From assembly GCF_036013645.1 (NCBI RefSeq), contig NZ_CP107869.1, positions 5,270,001 to 5,334,000 of the forward strand: 64,000 nt of DNA, given 5' to 3'. Under the pieces are notes generated by a model. That model did no database searches, was not told the DNA's origin, and worked only from the letters and a program-made list of their open reading frames with translations. This document shows, in pieces, positions 46,661 through 55,952 of the stretch (position 1 is its first letter; every line of letters begins with the position of its first letter). Source of the stretch: Streptomyces sp. NBC_00490. GTDB taxonomy: Bacteria; Actinomycetota; Actinomycetes; Streptomycetales; Streptomycetaceae. The translations under genes were made by a program, and so were the position numbers.

Positions 46661-47523
46661 CATCGACAGACACGGCCGGGCACCCGGACGTCGAGGAGAT
46701 CTCCGACCTCACCGAAGGCCTTCTCCCCCCGTCGCGGACCACGGACGTACGACGGCATCTGGACGCATGCGAGCTCTGCGCCGACGTCCGCGCGTCCTTG
46801 GAGGAGATCCGGGGCCTGCTCGGTACGGTGCCGGGCCCCTCGCGTATGCCCGACGATGTCGCGAGCCGCATCGACGCCGCCCTGGCCGCCGAGGCTCTGC
46901 TCAACGCCACAGCCCCCGACACCGTGGATGTCCCCGGGCTCGCCGAGGCGCATGTTTCACGTGAAACATCGGCGCCGACGGACCGACCCGCCGGGCGGCC
47001 CCGCAGCTCCACCACGGGCCCGGGCCGCAAGGACCGCTCCCGTGACGGGCGCCGCAGGATCGCCGTTCTCGGCACGGTGTTCACGGTTGCCGCTCTGGGG
47101 CTCGGTTCGGTGCTGTTGTCGTCCTTCAACGACGGCAAACCGTCCGGCCCGTCCACGCAGGCCGACGTCTTCTCCGGGAAGAAGGTCGAGACCGAGGTCT
47201 CCGCGCTTCTGACGAAGAACTCCAAAGCAGGCTCTCGTGCCCCCCAGAGTTTCGGTGTGAACACCGTCCCCGAGAACAGCCTCAAGAACAAGACCATCCC
47301 TCGGGTGCCTGCGTGCGTCCTTCAAGGCATCGGCCGCGCGGACGAAGCGCTGGCCGCCAAGAAGGGCACCTACGACGGCGACCCGGCGTACCTCGTGCTG
47401 ATGCCCCATACGAAGGACACCAGCCGTGTCGATGCCTACGTGGTCGACGCCGCCTGCGAAACGGATTCCTCGTCCTCGGCGAAGGTTCTGCTGACGCACT
47501 CCTACACGCGGCCCGCAGACTGA
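46657..47523 (+). CDS. Membrane anti-sigma factor (zinc-binding motif) with an internal parS
   Basis: A 288-residue protein overlapping sigM by 4 bp. HLDACELC at 34-41 fits the HX3CX2C zinc-binding anti-sigma (ZAS) motif. A membrane helix spans about 134-156 and an extracytoplasmic domain follows. It probably holds SigM inactive at the membrane until envelope or redox stress. Residues 99-105 (HVSRETS) are encoded by a perfect parS at 46953-46968, in the linker between the two parts. Confidence 0.85.
   Translation: MTSTDTAGHPDVEEISDLTEGLLPPSRTTDVRRHLDACELCADVRASLEEIRGLLGTVPGPSRMPDDVASRIDAALAAEALLNATAPDTVDVPGLAEAHVSRETSAPTDRPAGRPRSSTTGPGRKDRSRDGRRRIAVLGTVFTVAALGLGSVLLSSFNDGKPSGPSTQADVFSGKKVETEVSALLTKNSKAGSRAPQSFGVNTVPENSLKNKTIPRVPACVLQGIGRADEALAAKKGTYDGDPAYLVLMPHTKDTSRVDAYVVDAACETDSSSSAKVLLTHSYTRPAD
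46953..46968. promoter_or_regulatory. parS: parS site (perfect) inside the anti-sigma gene
   Basis: An exact TGTTTCACGTGAAACA within the reading frame, encoding HVSRET. It lies in the non-conserved linker. Confidence 0.92.
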
Positions 47524-47613
47524 CACTTCACGCGCGATTCACGGCCTGACGCTTCACCACCGGCCGACGTGGTATCCCGTACGGTGTCGCCTCTCCGTGT
47601 GCCCGGACACACC

Positions 47614-47641
47614 GGGAATGCGCGCCCCTTAGGATCCGTTG
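47614..47641 (+). promoter_or_regulatory. SigR-type promoter of trxBA
   Basis: GGGAAT (47614-47619) and GTTG (47638-47641) are exactly 18 bases apart, the disulphide-stress SigR consensus GGGAAT-N18-GTT. It lies 72 bases before trxB. SigR control of trxBA is established in S. coelicolor. Confidence 0.9.
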
Positions 47642-47712
47642 GGTGGGGTGAGAGTTCTGAGAGGGGCTCCCACCGGCCGTACTGACGCAGTCCAGAGACG
47701 AGGAACCCAGTC

Positions 47713-48681
47713 GTGAGCGACGTCCGTAACGTGATCATCATCGGCTCCGGGCCTGCCGGCTACACGGCGGCGCTCTACACCGCGCGCGCGTCGCTGAAGC
47801 CGCTGGTCTTCGAGGGCGCCGTCACCGCAGGTGGTGCGCTGATGAACACCACCGAAGTGGAGAACTTCCCGGGCTTCCAGGACGGCATCATGGGCCCCGA
47901 GCTCATGGACAACATGCGTGCCCAGGCCGAGCGCTTCGGCGCCGAACTCATCCCGGACGACGTCGTGAGCGTCGACCTGACCGGCGAGATCAAGACCGTC
48001 ACCGACACCGCCGGCACGGTCCACCAGGCGAAGGCCGTCATCGTCACCACGGGCTCGCAGCACCGCAAGCTCGGCCTGCCCAACGAGGACGCCCTCTCCG
48101 GCCGTGGCGTCTCCTGGTGTGCGACCTGCGACGGCTTCTTCTTCAAGGACCACGACATCGCCGTGATCGGCGGCGGTGACACGGCGATGGAGGAGGCCAC
48201 CTTCCTCTCGCGCTTCGCCAAGTCCGTGACGATCGTCCACCGCCGGGACACCCTGCGCGCCTCCAAGGCGATGCAGGAGCGCGCGTTCGCCGACCCGAAG
48301 ATCAAGTTCGTGTGGGACAGCGAGGTCGCCGAGATCCAGGGCGACCCGAAGCTGGCCGGTCTGAAGCTGCGCAACCTCAAGACCGGCGAACTCTCGGACC
48401 TCCCGGTGACCGGCCTGTTCATCGCGATCGGCCACGACCCGCGCACCGAGCTCTTCAAGGGCCAGCTGGAGCTGGACGAGGAGGGCTACCTGAAGGTGGA
48501 AGCCCCCTCCACGCGCACCAACCTGACGGGTGTCTTCGGCGCCGGCGACGTCGTCGACCACACCTACCGCCAGGCGATCACCGCGGCCGGCACCGGCTGC
48601 TCCGCCGCCCTCGACGCCGAGCGCTTCCTCGCCGCCCTCGCTGACGAGGAGCAGGCGGAGCCCGAGAAGACCGCTGTCTGA
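47713..48681 (+). CDS. trxB: Thioredoxin reductase
   Basis: A 322-residue protein with a GTG start. The FAD-binding GSGPAG is at 11-16 and the redox pair Cys136 and Cys139 in WCATCDG. NADPH motif [10 protein letters not shown] follows near 153. It reduces thioredoxin with NADPH. trxA follows after 41 bp in the same operon under the SigR-type promoter, so both rise in disulphide stress. Confidence 0.97.
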   Translation: MSDVRNVIIIGSGPAGYTAALYTARASLKPLVFEGAVTAGGALMNTTEVENFPGFQDGIMGPELMDNMRAQAERFGAELIPDDVVSVDLTGEIKTVTDTAGTVHQAKAVIVTTGSQHRKLGLPNEDALSGRGVSWCATCDGFFFKDHDIAVIGGGDTAMEEATFLSRFAKSVTIVHRRDTLRASKAMQERAFADPKIKFVWDSEVAEIQGDPKLAGLKLRNLKTGELSDLPVTGLFIAIGHDPRTELFKGQLELDEEGYLKVEAPSTRTNLTGVFGAGDVVDHTYRQAITAAGTGCSAALDAERFLAALADEEQAEPEKTAV

Positions 48682-48722
48682 CCCTCCCACCCCACCCCGC
48701 ATAACCAGTTAAGGAGCCCGCC

Positions 48723-49055
48723 GTGGCCGGCACCCTGAAGAACGTGACCGACGACTCCTTCGAGCAGGACGTCCTCAAGAACGACAAGCCCGTACTGGTG
48801 GACTTCTGGGCCGCCTGGTGCGGTCCGTGCCGCCAGATCGCTCCGTCCCTCGAGGCGATCGCCGCCGAGTACGGCGACAAGATCGAGATCGTCAAGCTCA
48901 ACATCGACGAGAACCCGGGTACGGCCGCCAAGTACGGCGTCATGTCCATCCCGACCCTGAACGTCTACCAGGGTGGCGAGGTCGCCAAGACCATCGTCGG
49001 TGCGAAGCCGAAGGCCGCGATCGTTCGCGACCTCGAGGACTTCATCGCCGAGTGA
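48723..49055 (+). CDS. trxA: Thioredoxin
   Basis: A 110-residue protein with active site WCGPC (32-36), the usual thioredoxin length. It reduces protein disulphides and is recycled by TrxB, encoded just upstream. A ribosome site AGGAGCCC precedes the GTG at 48723. A perfect parS and a strong hairpin follow the stop. Confidence 0.97.
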   Translation: MAGTLKNVTDDSFEQDVLKNDKPVLVDFWAAWCGPCRQIAPSLEAIAAEYGDKIEIVKLNIDENPGTAAKYGVMSIPTLNVYQGGEVAKTIVGAKPKAAIVRDLEDFIAE

Positions 49056-49078
49056 CGTTCCGCGTGGCAGCTGAATGA

Positions 49079-49094
49079 TGTTTCACGTGAAACA
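49079..49094. promoter_or_regulatory. parS: parS site (perfect)
   Basis: An exact TGTTTCACGTGAAACA, 24 bases after the trxA stop and directly before a terminator hairpin. Confidence 0.92.
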
Positions 49095-49097
49095 CGA

Positions 49098-49125
49098 GTG
49101 GGCCGGCCCATGAGGGCCGGCCCAC
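49098..49125. terminator. Terminator between trxA and the GNAT gene
   Basis: A perfect 12-bp stem (GTGGGCCGGCCC and its complement) with a 4-base loop between convergent genes. Confidence 0.75.
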
Positions 49126-49130
49126 TGTCG

Positions 49131-49748
49131 TTACAGCGGCCGTAGCGCCGGTTCCTTCTGCACAGCGCCCAGGAGCCGGTCCAACGCCATCTCCACGTCT
49201 TCCTTCCAGGAGAGCGTCGTCCGCAGCTCCAGCCTCAGGCGAGGATGCAGGGGATGAGGACGGACCGTCTTGAAGCCCACTGCCAGAAGGTGGTCAGCGG
49301 GCAGAAGACAGGCCGGCTCCCGCCAGCGGGCGTCCCCGAACGCCTCGATCGCCTTGAAGCCCCGTCGCAGCAGATCCTTGGCCACCGTCTGGACCATCAC
49401 TCTGCCCAGCCCCTGCCCCTGATACCCGGGCATGATGAACGCCGTCATCAACTGCACGGCGTCAGGTGACACGGGGCTCGTGGGAAAGGCCGTCGAGCGG
49501 GGGACATAGGCCGGAGGAGCGTAAAGCACAAAGCCCACCGGCACCTCGTCGACGTACACGACCCGGCCGCACGATCCCCAGTCCAACAGGACCGAGGAGA
49601 TCCAAGCTTCCTTCTCCAGGGCGGCTGTGCCTGCCTTTACCGCGGCTTCGCCACTGACTGGGTCCAGCTCCCAGAAGACACACGAGCGACAGCGCTTGGG
49701 AACGTCCGGAAGGTTGTCCAGCGTGAGCGGTACGAGCCGACGGCCCAT
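49131..49748 (-). CDS. GNAT-family N-acetyltransferase
   Basis: 205 residues from the ATG at 49748. The acetyl-CoA loop is seen in IMPGYQGQGLGRVMVQTVAKDLLRRG. Upstream it carries a Cys-containing segment, KRCRSCVFWELDP. It lies between trxA and parB as in other Streptomyces. The substrate is unknown. The start overlaps a possible small ORF in another frame. Confidence 0.87.
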   Translation of the reverse strand: MGRRLVPLTLDNLPDVPKRCRSCVFWELDPVSGEAAVKAGTAALEKEAWISSVLLDWGSCGRVVYVDEVPVGFVLYAPPAYVPRSTAFPTSPVSPDAVQLMTAFIMPGYQGQGLGRVMVQTVAKDLLRRGFKAIEAFGDARWREPACLLPADHLLAVGFKTVRPHPLHPRLRLELRTTLSWKEDVEMALDRLLGAVQKEPALRPL

Positions 49749-49894
49749 GAAGGCTGTTCCTCGCTTCCCTCGCCCGCGGCATCGCGGGCGGCTGTCAGAG
49801 CGCCGCGTTCCCGGATCAGACTGCCGACAAACCCGCCGACCGCGCCCAGCCCCAGGCCCGCGCTCACCAGTCCGGTGCGGCTCACCGTTCGCAT
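49637..49894 (-). CDS. Possible small membrane protein overlapping the GNAT 5' end
   Basis: An 85-residue frame starting MRTVSRTGLVSAGLGLGAVGGFVGSLIRE, with GGGGAGGGCAGG upstream of the ATG at 49894. One hydrophobic segment lies at about 8-27. Its last third overlaps the GNAT coding region in another frame, so only part is independent sequence. It may be a genuine small protein, or its start may belong to a leader. I give it as a possibility only. Confidence 0.35.
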   Translation of the reverse strand: MRTVSRTGLVSAGLGLGAVGGFVGSLIRERGALTAARDAAGEGSEEQPSWAVGSYRSRWTTFRTFPSAVARVSSGSWTQSVAKPR

Positions 49895-49994
49895 GACACC
49901 TGCCCTCCCCTGAAGGTGCTGCCGGGTGGATGCGCCATACCCGAACGCATCGTATCCACGATGTGATTGCCTCGATACCGCCTGAAAGCAAAGA

Positions 49995-50030
49995 GCGGGC
50001 TGTGTCCGGTACCCACCGGACACAGCCCGC
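49995..50030 (-). terminator. Terminator of the parAB operon
   Basis: A perfect 16-bp stem (GCGGGCTGTGTCCGGT and its complement) with a 4-base loop, about 37 bases downstream of the parB stop on the minus strand. Confidence 0.75.
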
Positions 50031-50066
50031 TCCGTCGACTGCCGGGCATCACGCCCTGCCGGTCCG

Positions 50067-51167
50067 CTAGTCCTCCACGTCCTCGGCGTCGCCGTCCAGG
50101 AGGCTCTTCTGGAGGACGGGGCCCTCGCCGGGGGCGAGGCTGCCGAGGATCCGCTCGAGGTCCTCCATGGAGGCGAACTCGACCGTGATCTTGCCCTTCT
50201 TCTGCCCCAGGTCGACCTTCACCCGCGTCTCGAAGCGGTCCGAGAGACGGCCTGCCAGGTCGGTCAGCGCCGGCGAGACACGGGCGCCGGCTCGCGGCCC
50301 CTTGGAACGCTGAGCCGTCTGCGGCCGCGACCCCATGAGGGTCACGATCTCCTCGACGGCACGCACCGAGAGTCCCTCGGCGACGATCCGGTGAGCCAGG
50401 CGGTCCTGCTCCTCCGAGTCCTCGACGGAGAGCAGGGCACGCGCGTGTCCGGCGGACAGGACACCGGCGGCAACCCGGCGCTGAACGGACGGCGAGAGCT
50501 TCAGCAGACGCAGGGTGTTGGAGACCTGCGGGCGGGAACGACCGATGCGGTCCGCCAGCTGGTCGTGCGTGCAGTTGAAGTCCTTCAGCAACTGGTCGTA
50601 GGCGGCGGCCTCTTCCAGCGGGTTCAGCTGAGCCCGGTGCAGGTTCTCCAGGAGCGCGTCCAGGAGAAGCTTCTCGTCGTCCGTGGCCCGCACGATCGCC
50701 GGGATAGCGTCCAGACCCGCCTCACGGCTGGCCCGCCAGCGCCGCTCACCCATGATGAGCTCGTAGCTCGCAGGACCGACCTGCCGTACGACGACCGGCT
50801 GGAGGAGACCGACCTCCTGGATGGAGGTGACCAGTTCCTGCAGCGCGTCCTCGTCGAAGACCTCACGCGGCTGGCGCGGGTTCGGCGTGATGGAGTCGAG
50901 CGGGAGCTCCGCGAAGAAGGCGCCCACGGGAGGTGCGGGCGTCTCCCCGTAGCCGTTGACCGACGGTTCCTCGGTTTCATGTGAAACAGGCGGCAGCATG
51001 GCCACCTTCGCCGCAGCCACTCCTCGGTCGGTCGTCAGCACCGGTACGGCCGATGGAGACGCGGAACCAGCGCCTCCCACCGCGGCCGGAGTCGGCGTCT
51101 TCTCCGTCGGGGCAGCAGGGATCAGTGCGCCGAGCCCACGGCCCAAACCCCTCCGTCGCTCACTCAC
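50067..51167 (-). CDS. parB: Chromosome partitioning protein ParB
   Basis: 366 residues starting [20 protein letters not shown]. The ParB/Srx CTP-binding part contains [12 protein letters not shown]. The helix-turn-helix ([21 protein letters not shown]) and the C-terminal dimerisation region follow. ParB binds parS and loads onto neighbouring DNA, organising the origin region for sporulation septation. The parA stop overlaps its start. A degenerate parS-like sequence lies within its own frame at 50973-50988. Confidence 0.96.
   Translation of the reverse strand: MSERRRGLGRGLGALIPAAPTEKTPTPAAVGGAGSASPSAVPVLTTDRGVAAAKVAMLPPVSHETEEPSVNGYGETPAPPVGAFFAELPLDSITPNPRQPREVFDEDALQELVTSIQEVGLLQPVVVRQVGPASYELIMGERRWRASREAGLDAIPAIVRATDDEKLLLDALLENLHRAQLNPLEEAAAYDQLLKDFNCTHDQLADRIGRSRPQVSNTLRLLKLSPSVQRRVAAGVLSAGHARALLSVEDSEEQDRLAHRIVAEGLSVRAVEEIVTLMGSRPQTAQRSKGPRAGARVSPALTDLAGRLSDRFETRVKVDLGQKKGKITVEFASMEDLERILGSLAPGEGPVLQKSLLDGDAEDVED
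50973..50988. promoter_or_regulatory. parS: Degenerate parS-like sequence in parB
   Basis: GGTTTCATGTGAAACA has two mismatches to parS, one of them at the central CpG. It encodes VSHET at residues 61-65 of ParB. Confidence 0.45.
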
Positions 51168-52237
51168 TGAATGCCCTCCACCATGCTCGGGTTGCTCTGG
51201 GTGCCGATATGGGCCTGCGTCGGGTCATAGGCGACGCCCACGCCCCTCAGCGCGATTTCTCGTGCCGCCTCAAGATAGGAGAGGGCACCACTCGATCCTG
51301 GATCGTAGGTCAGCACCGTCTGCCCATAGCTCGGCGCCTCGGAGATACGGACCGAGCGGGGAATGCTCGTCCGCAGCACCTCGTCACCGAAGTGGGTGCG
51401 CACCTCATCCGCCACCTGGGACGCAAGCCGCGTCCGGCCGTCGTACATGGTGAGCAGGATCGTCGAGACATGCAGGTGCGGGTTGAGGTGGCCCCGCACC
51501 AGATCGACGTTGCGCAACAGCTGCCCCAGACCCTCCAGCGCGTAGTACTCGCACTGGATCGGAATGAGGACTTCGGCACCGGCGACCATCGCGTTGACGG
51601 TCAGCAGGCCGAGCGAGGGCGGACAGTCGATGAGGATGTAGTCCAGTGGGTGCTCATACGCCTGGATCGCCCGCTGAAGCCGGCTCTCACGTGCCACCAG
51701 GGAGACCAGTTCGATCTCCGCGCCGGCGAGGTCGATCGTGGCGGGAGCGCAGAAGAGACCCTCTACGTCCGGGACCGGCTGGACGACTTCGGCCAGTGGT
51801 CTGCTGTCGATCAAGACGTCATAAATGGACGGCACTTCGGCGTGGTGGTCGATACCCAAGGCCGTGGACGCGTTGCCCTGCGGGTCGAGGTCGATCACGA
51901 GGACACGGCTGCCATGCACCGCCAGGGAAGCGGCGAGGTTGACCGTTGTCGTCGTTTTGCCCACGCCGCCCTTCTGGTTGGCGACCACCATGACGCGGGT
52001 TTGCTCAGGCCGAGGCAGGCCCTCACCGGCACGACCCAGAGCCTCCACCGCCAATTGGGCAGCGCGACCGATGGGGGTGTCGTCCATCGGGGGCGGTGTT
52101 TCACGTGAAACATCGTCCCCCATCGACTCGGTACGGGGACCGGGGACCGGATCGGTCATCGGTCCCGCGATGTTGGCGTCGGACCGCAACGATTCACTCT
52201 CCTCGACTTCAGGCTCGCAATGAACAGAGCCTCCCAT
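51164..52237 (-). CDS. parA: Chromosome partitioning ATPase ParA
   Basis: 357 residues from the ATG at 52237 ([16 protein letters not shown]). An open frame reaches a GTG at 52411 within a parS, but that stretch holds a DnaA box and reads like leader. The Walker A KGGVGKT is at 89-95 (deviant, MinD/ParA type). The ParA core from about 80 on is highly conserved, while residues 1-78 are variable and include VSRET encoded by a perfect parS. The start is the uncertain part; 52159 and 52122 are alternatives. ParA drives segregation of ParB-bound origins in aerial hyphae. Confidence 0.93.
   Translation of the reverse strand: MGGSVHCEPEVEESESLRSDANIAGPMTDPVPGPRTESMGDDVSRETPPPMDDTPIGRAAQLAVEALGRAGEGLPRPEQTRVMVVANQKGGVGKTTTTVNLAASLAVHGSRVLVIDLDPQGNASTALGIDHHAEVPSIYDVLIDSRPLAEVVQPVPDVEGLFCAPATIDLAGAEIELVSLVARESRLQRAIQAYEHPLDYILIDCPPSLGLLTVNAMVAGAEVLIPIQCEYYALEGLGQLLRNVDLVRGHLNPHLHVSTILLTMYDGRTRLASQVADEVRTHFGDEVLRTSIPRSVRISEAPSYGQTVLTYDPGSSGALSYLEAAREIALRGVGVAYDPTQAHIGTQSNPSMVEGIQ
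52097..52112. promoter_or_regulatory. parS: parS site (perfect) inside parA
   Basis: An exact TGTTTCACGTGAAACA in the parA frame, encoding VSRET in the variable N-terminal region. Confidence 0.92.
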
Positions 52238-52291
52238 GTCTTCGGGGTCGTGAACCAGTGAGGCCTGGCGTTCTGTGGAGAAATCCACCTC

Positions 52292-52300
52292 TGTGGACAA
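52292..52300 (-). promoter_or_regulatory. DnaA box in the parA leader
   Basis: TGTGGACAA is the exact complement of the Streptomyces consensus TTGTCCACA. A weaker relative, TGTGGAGAA (52274-52282), is close by. Both lie between the parA start used here (52237) and the next parS at 52395. Confidence 0.6.
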
Positions 52301-52394
52301 CTCTGTTACCTCTCCGAGAGATCCGAGAGGCTTACGGTCACGCGGTTCGGCCGCGGCGCGACCACGGCTGATGATGCCGTGCAGCAGTGAGCGA

Positions 52395-52410
52395 CGTTTC
52401 ACGTGAAACA
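52395..52410. promoter_or_regulatory. parS: parS-like site upstream of parA
   Basis: CGTTTCACGTGAAACA has one outer mismatch. It lies about 160 bp before the parA start. Confidence 0.85.
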
Positions 52411-52559
52411 CGATGCACAGCAGGAGAGCCCGAAGTGCCGCGACACTCCGGCATGCGTACGTTTGACAGCTTGTGTGGAGTACGTCTCGTCGTCAGGACG
52501 GATCAGCAGCGCCGTCGACGTCACCGACTCCGGCCGCCCCGGATGACCGTCCCCGACAG

Positions 52560-53279
52560 CTATCCCCGACGCCGACGAGCACGTCCCGTACGAGCCGCCT
52601 TGGCCCGCTTCGCCGCGAAGCGCACACCGCCAGGGCTCTCACCGACCTCGACCCGTACGACCGTGGACAGCGGATCCACCACGCCCTCCCCGACATGCAG
52701 GACCGACGTCTCCACAGCGCCCAGCTTGCTCAGCGCCGTGCCGGCCGCCTTGAGCTCCTCCTCCGCCGTGTCGCCCTTGAGCGCGAGCATCTCGCCGTAC
52801 GGGCGCAGCAGGGGAATGCCCCAAGCGGCGAGGCGGTCCAGCGGGGCCACGGCACGCGCCGTCACCACATGCACCGGAGGCAGCTTGCCCATGACCTCCT
52901 CGGCACGCCCCCGTATGACCGTGACATGGTCCAGGCCCAGCAGCTCGACGACCTCGGTCAGAAAGGTCGTACGCCGCAGCAAGGGCTCCAGCAGCGTGAT
53001 CTTCAGGTCCTCCCGGACGAGCGCCAGGGGAATGCCGGGGAGGCCGGCACCCGAGCCCACGTCGCAGACCGTCACCCCCTCGGGAACGACCTCCGAGAGC
53101 ACCGCACAGTTCAGCAGGTGCCGTTCCCACAGCCGGGGCACCTCACGCGGTCCGATCAGACCGCGCTGCACGCCCGCCTCGGCGAGCAGCTCCGCGTACC
53201 GGACCGCGTCCGCGTAGCGATCACCAAACACCGTGCGCGCCTGCTCGGGCGCAGGGGGGAGCTCCGCTGCCTCCGTCAC
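52560..53279 (-). CDS. rsmG: 16S rRNA (guanine527-N7)-methyltransferase RsmG
   Basis: 239 residues from the GTG at 53279. The SAM-binding motif CDVGSGAGLPGIPLAL is diagnostic of RsmG/GidB, and the ARAVAPLDRLAAWGIPLLRPYG segment follows. It methylates N7 of G527 in 16S rRNA; loss of it gives low-level streptomycin resistance. It belongs to the conserved parAB-rsmG-jag-yidC-rnpA-rpmH order. Confidence 0.95.
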   Translation of the reverse strand: MTEAAELPPAPEQARTVFGDRYADAVRYAELLAEAGVQRGLIGPREVPRLWERHLLNCAVLSEVVPEGVTVCDVGSGAGLPGIPLALVREDLKITLLEPLLRRTTFLTEVVELLGLDHVTVIRGRAEEVMGKLPPVHVVTARAVAPLDRLAAWGIPLLRPYGEMLALKGDTAEEELKAAGTALSKLGAVETSVLHVGEGVVDPLSTVVRVEVGESPGGVRFAAKRAKAARTGRARRRRG

Positions 53280-53359
53280 GGGGACCGTCCTTCCGTACCG
53301 CGATGGGCGCACGCGGCGCCGATCACCACATCCACCAGAGCTATCAGGCTGACAAAGTT

Positions 53360-53388
53360 CGGCCCCGTCTGCGCTACAGACGGGGCCG
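53360..53388 (-). terminator. Hairpin between jag and rsmG
   Basis: GGCCCCGTCTG and CAGACGGGGCC form a perfect 11-bp stem (12 with the outer C-G pair) and a 5-base loop, 19 bases after the jag stop. Confidence 0.65.
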
Positions 53389-53406
53389 GAGGAACGTACG
53401 GACCGA

Positions 53407-53919
53407 TCAGGCGGGAAGCACAACGACGAAGCGCTGCGGCTCCTCGCCCTCGGACTCGCTGCGCAGACCGGCGGACTTGACGGCGTCGTGCACGACCTTG
53501 CGCTCGAACGGCGTCATGGGCTGCATCTTCACGGGCTCACCCGTGCTCTTGACCTCGGCGGCGGCCTTGGCACCCAGCTCGGAGAGCTCGGCACGCTTCT
53601 TGGCGCGGTAGCCCGCGATGTCCAGCATCAGCCGACTGCGGTCCCCGGTCTCCCGGTGCACGGCCAGGCGCGTGAGCTCCTGGAGCGCCTCCAACACCTC
53701 GCCGTCGCGGCCGACCAGCTTCTGCAGGTCGCGGCCGCCCGAGTCGCTGATGATGGACACAGCGGCACGGTCCGCCTCGACGTCCATGTCGATGTCGCCG
53801 TCGAGATCGGCGATGTCGAGCAGACCCTCGAGATAGTCCGCCGCGATCTCGCCCTCCTGCTCCAGGCGGGACAGAGTGTCTACACCCTCGGCAGCAGCGG
53901 AGGTGGTGCCTTCCGTCAC
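53407..53919 (-). CDS. jag: Jag/SpoIIIJ-associated RNA-binding protein (KH-R3H)
   Basis: A 170-residue protein with a GTG start and AAGGAG upstream. A KH-type fold lies at about 40-115 (LVGRDGEVLEALQELTRLAVHRETGDRSRLMLDIAGYR) and an R3H-like end follows (MTPFERKVVHDAVKSAGLRSESEGEEP). It binds RNA and is linked to YidC and cell-wall synthesis in other bacteria. It sits between yidC and rsmG as usual. Confidence 0.92.
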   Translation of the reverse strand: MTEGTTSAAAEGVDTLSRLEQEGEIAADYLEGLLDIADLDGDIDMDVEADRAAVSIISDSGGRDLQKLVGRDGEVLEALQELTRLAVHRETGDRSRLMLDIAGYRAKKRAELSELGAKAAAEVKSTGEPVKMQPMTPFERKVVHDAVKSAGLRSESEGEEPQRFVVVLPA

Positions 53920-53934
53920 GGGATGGACTCCTTC

Positions 53935-55206
53935 TTACTTCTTGGACGGGGACTTGGGCCGCTGCGGACCCTTGCGCTGTCCGGACTGGGCCTTGCTGCG
54001 GGTATTGCCGCCGGGCTGCTTCTTGGCCGGAGCGGCGGGCTTGGCGTCCTCGGGCTCATCGGACTTGGTGAGCGACGTGGGCTCGTCGGCCGCCTTCGGG
54101 GCACCTGAAGCACCACCGGACTGCCGCTGCGACTTGCTCTGCCGCTTCGGCTGCTGGCGCTTGGGAGTGCCGCCGGTCGCCGGCGTACCGTCCTCGGTCT
54201 CGGCGGCGGCCTGGGCCTCGCCCTTCACCACGGTGCCGTCCGCCTGGGCCACGAGGCCCGTCTTGCTCAGAGCGTTGATGAACTTGCGCTCGAACTCGTT
54301 GCGGTCGCGGCCCTTGGCCACGATGGCCTTGACGATGGCCTTCTCACCACGGCTGCGCGTCTTGCCGTGGTTCGTGACGTGCTTGGTCAGGCGCTCCAGG
54401 TAGGCGGCCTGGGCCTTGGAACCCGGGGTCGGGTTGTTGTGGATGACGTACATCTGCTGGCCCATGGTCCACACGTTGGTGGTCAGCCAGTAGACGAGGA
54501 CACCGACGGGGAAGTTGATGCCGAAGACGGCGAACATGACCGGGAAGACGTACATCAGCATCTTCTGCTGCTGCATGAACGGCGTCTTCACCGTGGTGTC
54601 GACGTTCTTCGTCATCAGCTGGCGCTGCGTGTAGAACTGCGACGCCGACATCATCACGATCATGACCGCGGTCACGATGCGGACCGTGGTCAGCGAGGCG
54701 TCGAGCGCGGCGACGTCCGAGGAGCTGTCCGTGAACTTCGCGGCCAGCGGAGCACCGAAGATGTGTGCCTTCTGCGCGCTGTCCAGCAGGCTCTGGTTGA
54801 TCGAGCCGATGGTGTCGTTGTTCGCGATGGCGTTGAGCACGTGGTACAGCGCGAAGAAGAACGGCGACTGCGCCAGGATGGGAAGACACGAGGAGAGCGG
54901 GTTGGTGCCCGTCTCCTTGTAGAGCTTCATCATCTCTTCGGACTGGCGCTGCTTGTCGTTCTTGTAGCGCTCCTGGATCTTCTTCATCTCGGGCTGCAGC
55001 GTCTGCATCGCCCGGGTCGCCTTGATCTGCTTCACGAAGAGCGGGATCAGGCAGATACGGATCAGGATCACCAGGGACACGATCGACAGGCCCCAGGCCC
55101 ACCCGGTGTCAGGCCCGAAAACGGCGCCGTACACCTTGTGGAACTGGACGATGACCCAGGAGACAGGTGTCGTGATGAAGCTGAAGAGGCTGGCAATCGT
55201 GTCCAC
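53935..55206 (-). CDS. yidC: Membrane protein insertase YidC
   Basis: A 423-residue protein with a GTG start. Five or six hydrophobic helices are present, with [49 protein letters not shown] as the typical cytoplasmic loop. The last 80 residues are Lys/Arg/Gln-rich and basic, suited to ribosome binding. It inserts proteins into the membrane, alone or with SecYEG. It follows yidD almost directly. Confidence 0.95.
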   Translation of the reverse strand: MDTIASLFSFITTPVSWVIVQFHKVYGAVFGPDTGWAWGLSIVSLVILIRICLIPLFVKQIKATRAMQTLQPEMKKIQERYKNDKQRQSEEMMKLYKETGTNPLSSCLPILAQSPFFFALYHVLNAIANNDTIGSINQSLLDSAQKAHIFGAPLAAKFTDSSSDVAALDASLTTVRIVTAVMIVMMSASQFYTQRQLMTKNVDTTVKTPFMQQQKMLMYVFPVMFAVFGINFPVGVLVYWLTTNVWTMGQQMYVIHNNPTPGSKAQAAYLERLTKHVTNHGKTRSRGEKAIVKAIVAKGRDRNEFERKFINALSKTGLVAQADGTVVKGEAQAAAETEDGTPATGGTPKRQQPKRQSKSQRQSGGASGAPKAADEPTSLTKSDEPEDAKPAAPAKKQPGGNTRSKAQSGQRKGPQRPKSPSKK

Positions 55207-55209
55207 TAA

Positions 55210-55563
55210 TCATGCTCCTTGGGCATGGGACGGTGTCTCTGCGGCCGGGCTCGAAGGAGTCTGTCCTTCAAGGGCCGTTTCGGCGGCGGAGGGCCCGCCC
55301 TTGCGTGCACGCCAGGCGTTACGCAGAAATTCGTGCCACCGCGGACGCTTGCGGGGCGGAACATGGTCCACACCGCCCAGTGACCACGGATTGCACCGCA
55401 GGATGCGCCAGGCGGTGAGCGCCGTGCCCTTGATCGCACCGTGCCGGTCTATGGCCGTATAGCCGTAGTGGGAGCACGACGGGTAGTACTTGCAGACAGG
55501 CCCCAGCAGCGGACTGATCGTCCACTGGTACAGCTTGATCAGAGCCAGCAGCGGGTACTTCAT
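55210..55563 (-). CDS. yidD: Membrane protein insertion efficiency factor YidD
   Basis: A 117-residue protein. [44 protein letters not shown] is the characteristic YidD core, with paired Cys. The N-terminus ([17 protein letters not shown]) is amphipathic. The C-terminal 45 residues are Lys/Pro-rich. It lies between rnpA and yidC with overlapping ends, as in most bacteria, and is thought to help YidC. Confidence 0.93.
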   Translation of the reverse strand: MKYPLLALIKLYQWTISPLLGPVCKYYPSCSHYGYTAIDRHGAIKGTALTAWRILRCNPWSLGGVDHVPPRKRPRWHEFLRNAWRARKGGPSAAETALEGQTPSSPAAETPSHAQGA

Positions 55564-55931
55564 CGCGCGCCCCCTCCCAGCAACCGCTCGATGGCGGCAT
55601 CCAGGTCTCGGGCCAGCTGTGCATGGTCGGCGTCACCCGCACCGGGCAGCGCTCGTACGACTACCAGGCTACCGGGGGGAAACAGTTCGACCCGGTCGCG
55701 CATCAGATGCCGCAGTCTGCGCTTCACCTTGTTGCGCACCACTGAACCGCCCACGGCCTTGCTCACGACGAAACCCGCACGCGTCGGGGGAGCGCTCTCC
55801 CCAGGCGCGTGCGGGTCCGTGACACCGCTACGAAGATGGATGACGAGGGACGGGCGGCCTGCCCGGCGCCCCCGTCGTACCGCGGTCGCGAAGTCCTCGC
55901 GCCGCCTCAGCCGATGCTCGGTAGGCAGCAC
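55560..55931 (-). CDS. rnpA: Ribonuclease P protein component
   Basis: A 123-residue protein with a GTG start ([20 protein letters not shown]). The basic RNA-binding face includes [23 protein letters not shown]. It aids the RNase P RNA in 5' maturation of tRNA. It overlaps the yidD start by 4 bp and is 21 bp after rpmH. Confidence 0.95.
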   Translation of the reverse strand: MLPTEHRLRRREDFATAVRRGRRAGRPSLVIHLRSGVTDPHAPGESAPPTRAGFVVSKAVGGSVVRNKVKRRLRHLMRDRVELFPPGSLVVVRALPGAGDADHAQLARDLDAAIERLLGGGAR

Positions 55932-55952
55932 GACGTCATGACCTGATCAGGA

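Noticed and set aside
52238..52411. Longer ParA starting at the GTG in parS (52411)
   Set aside because: The stretch holds a parS and a DnaA box and is of leader composition. I use 52237, with the caution that the true start is uncertain.
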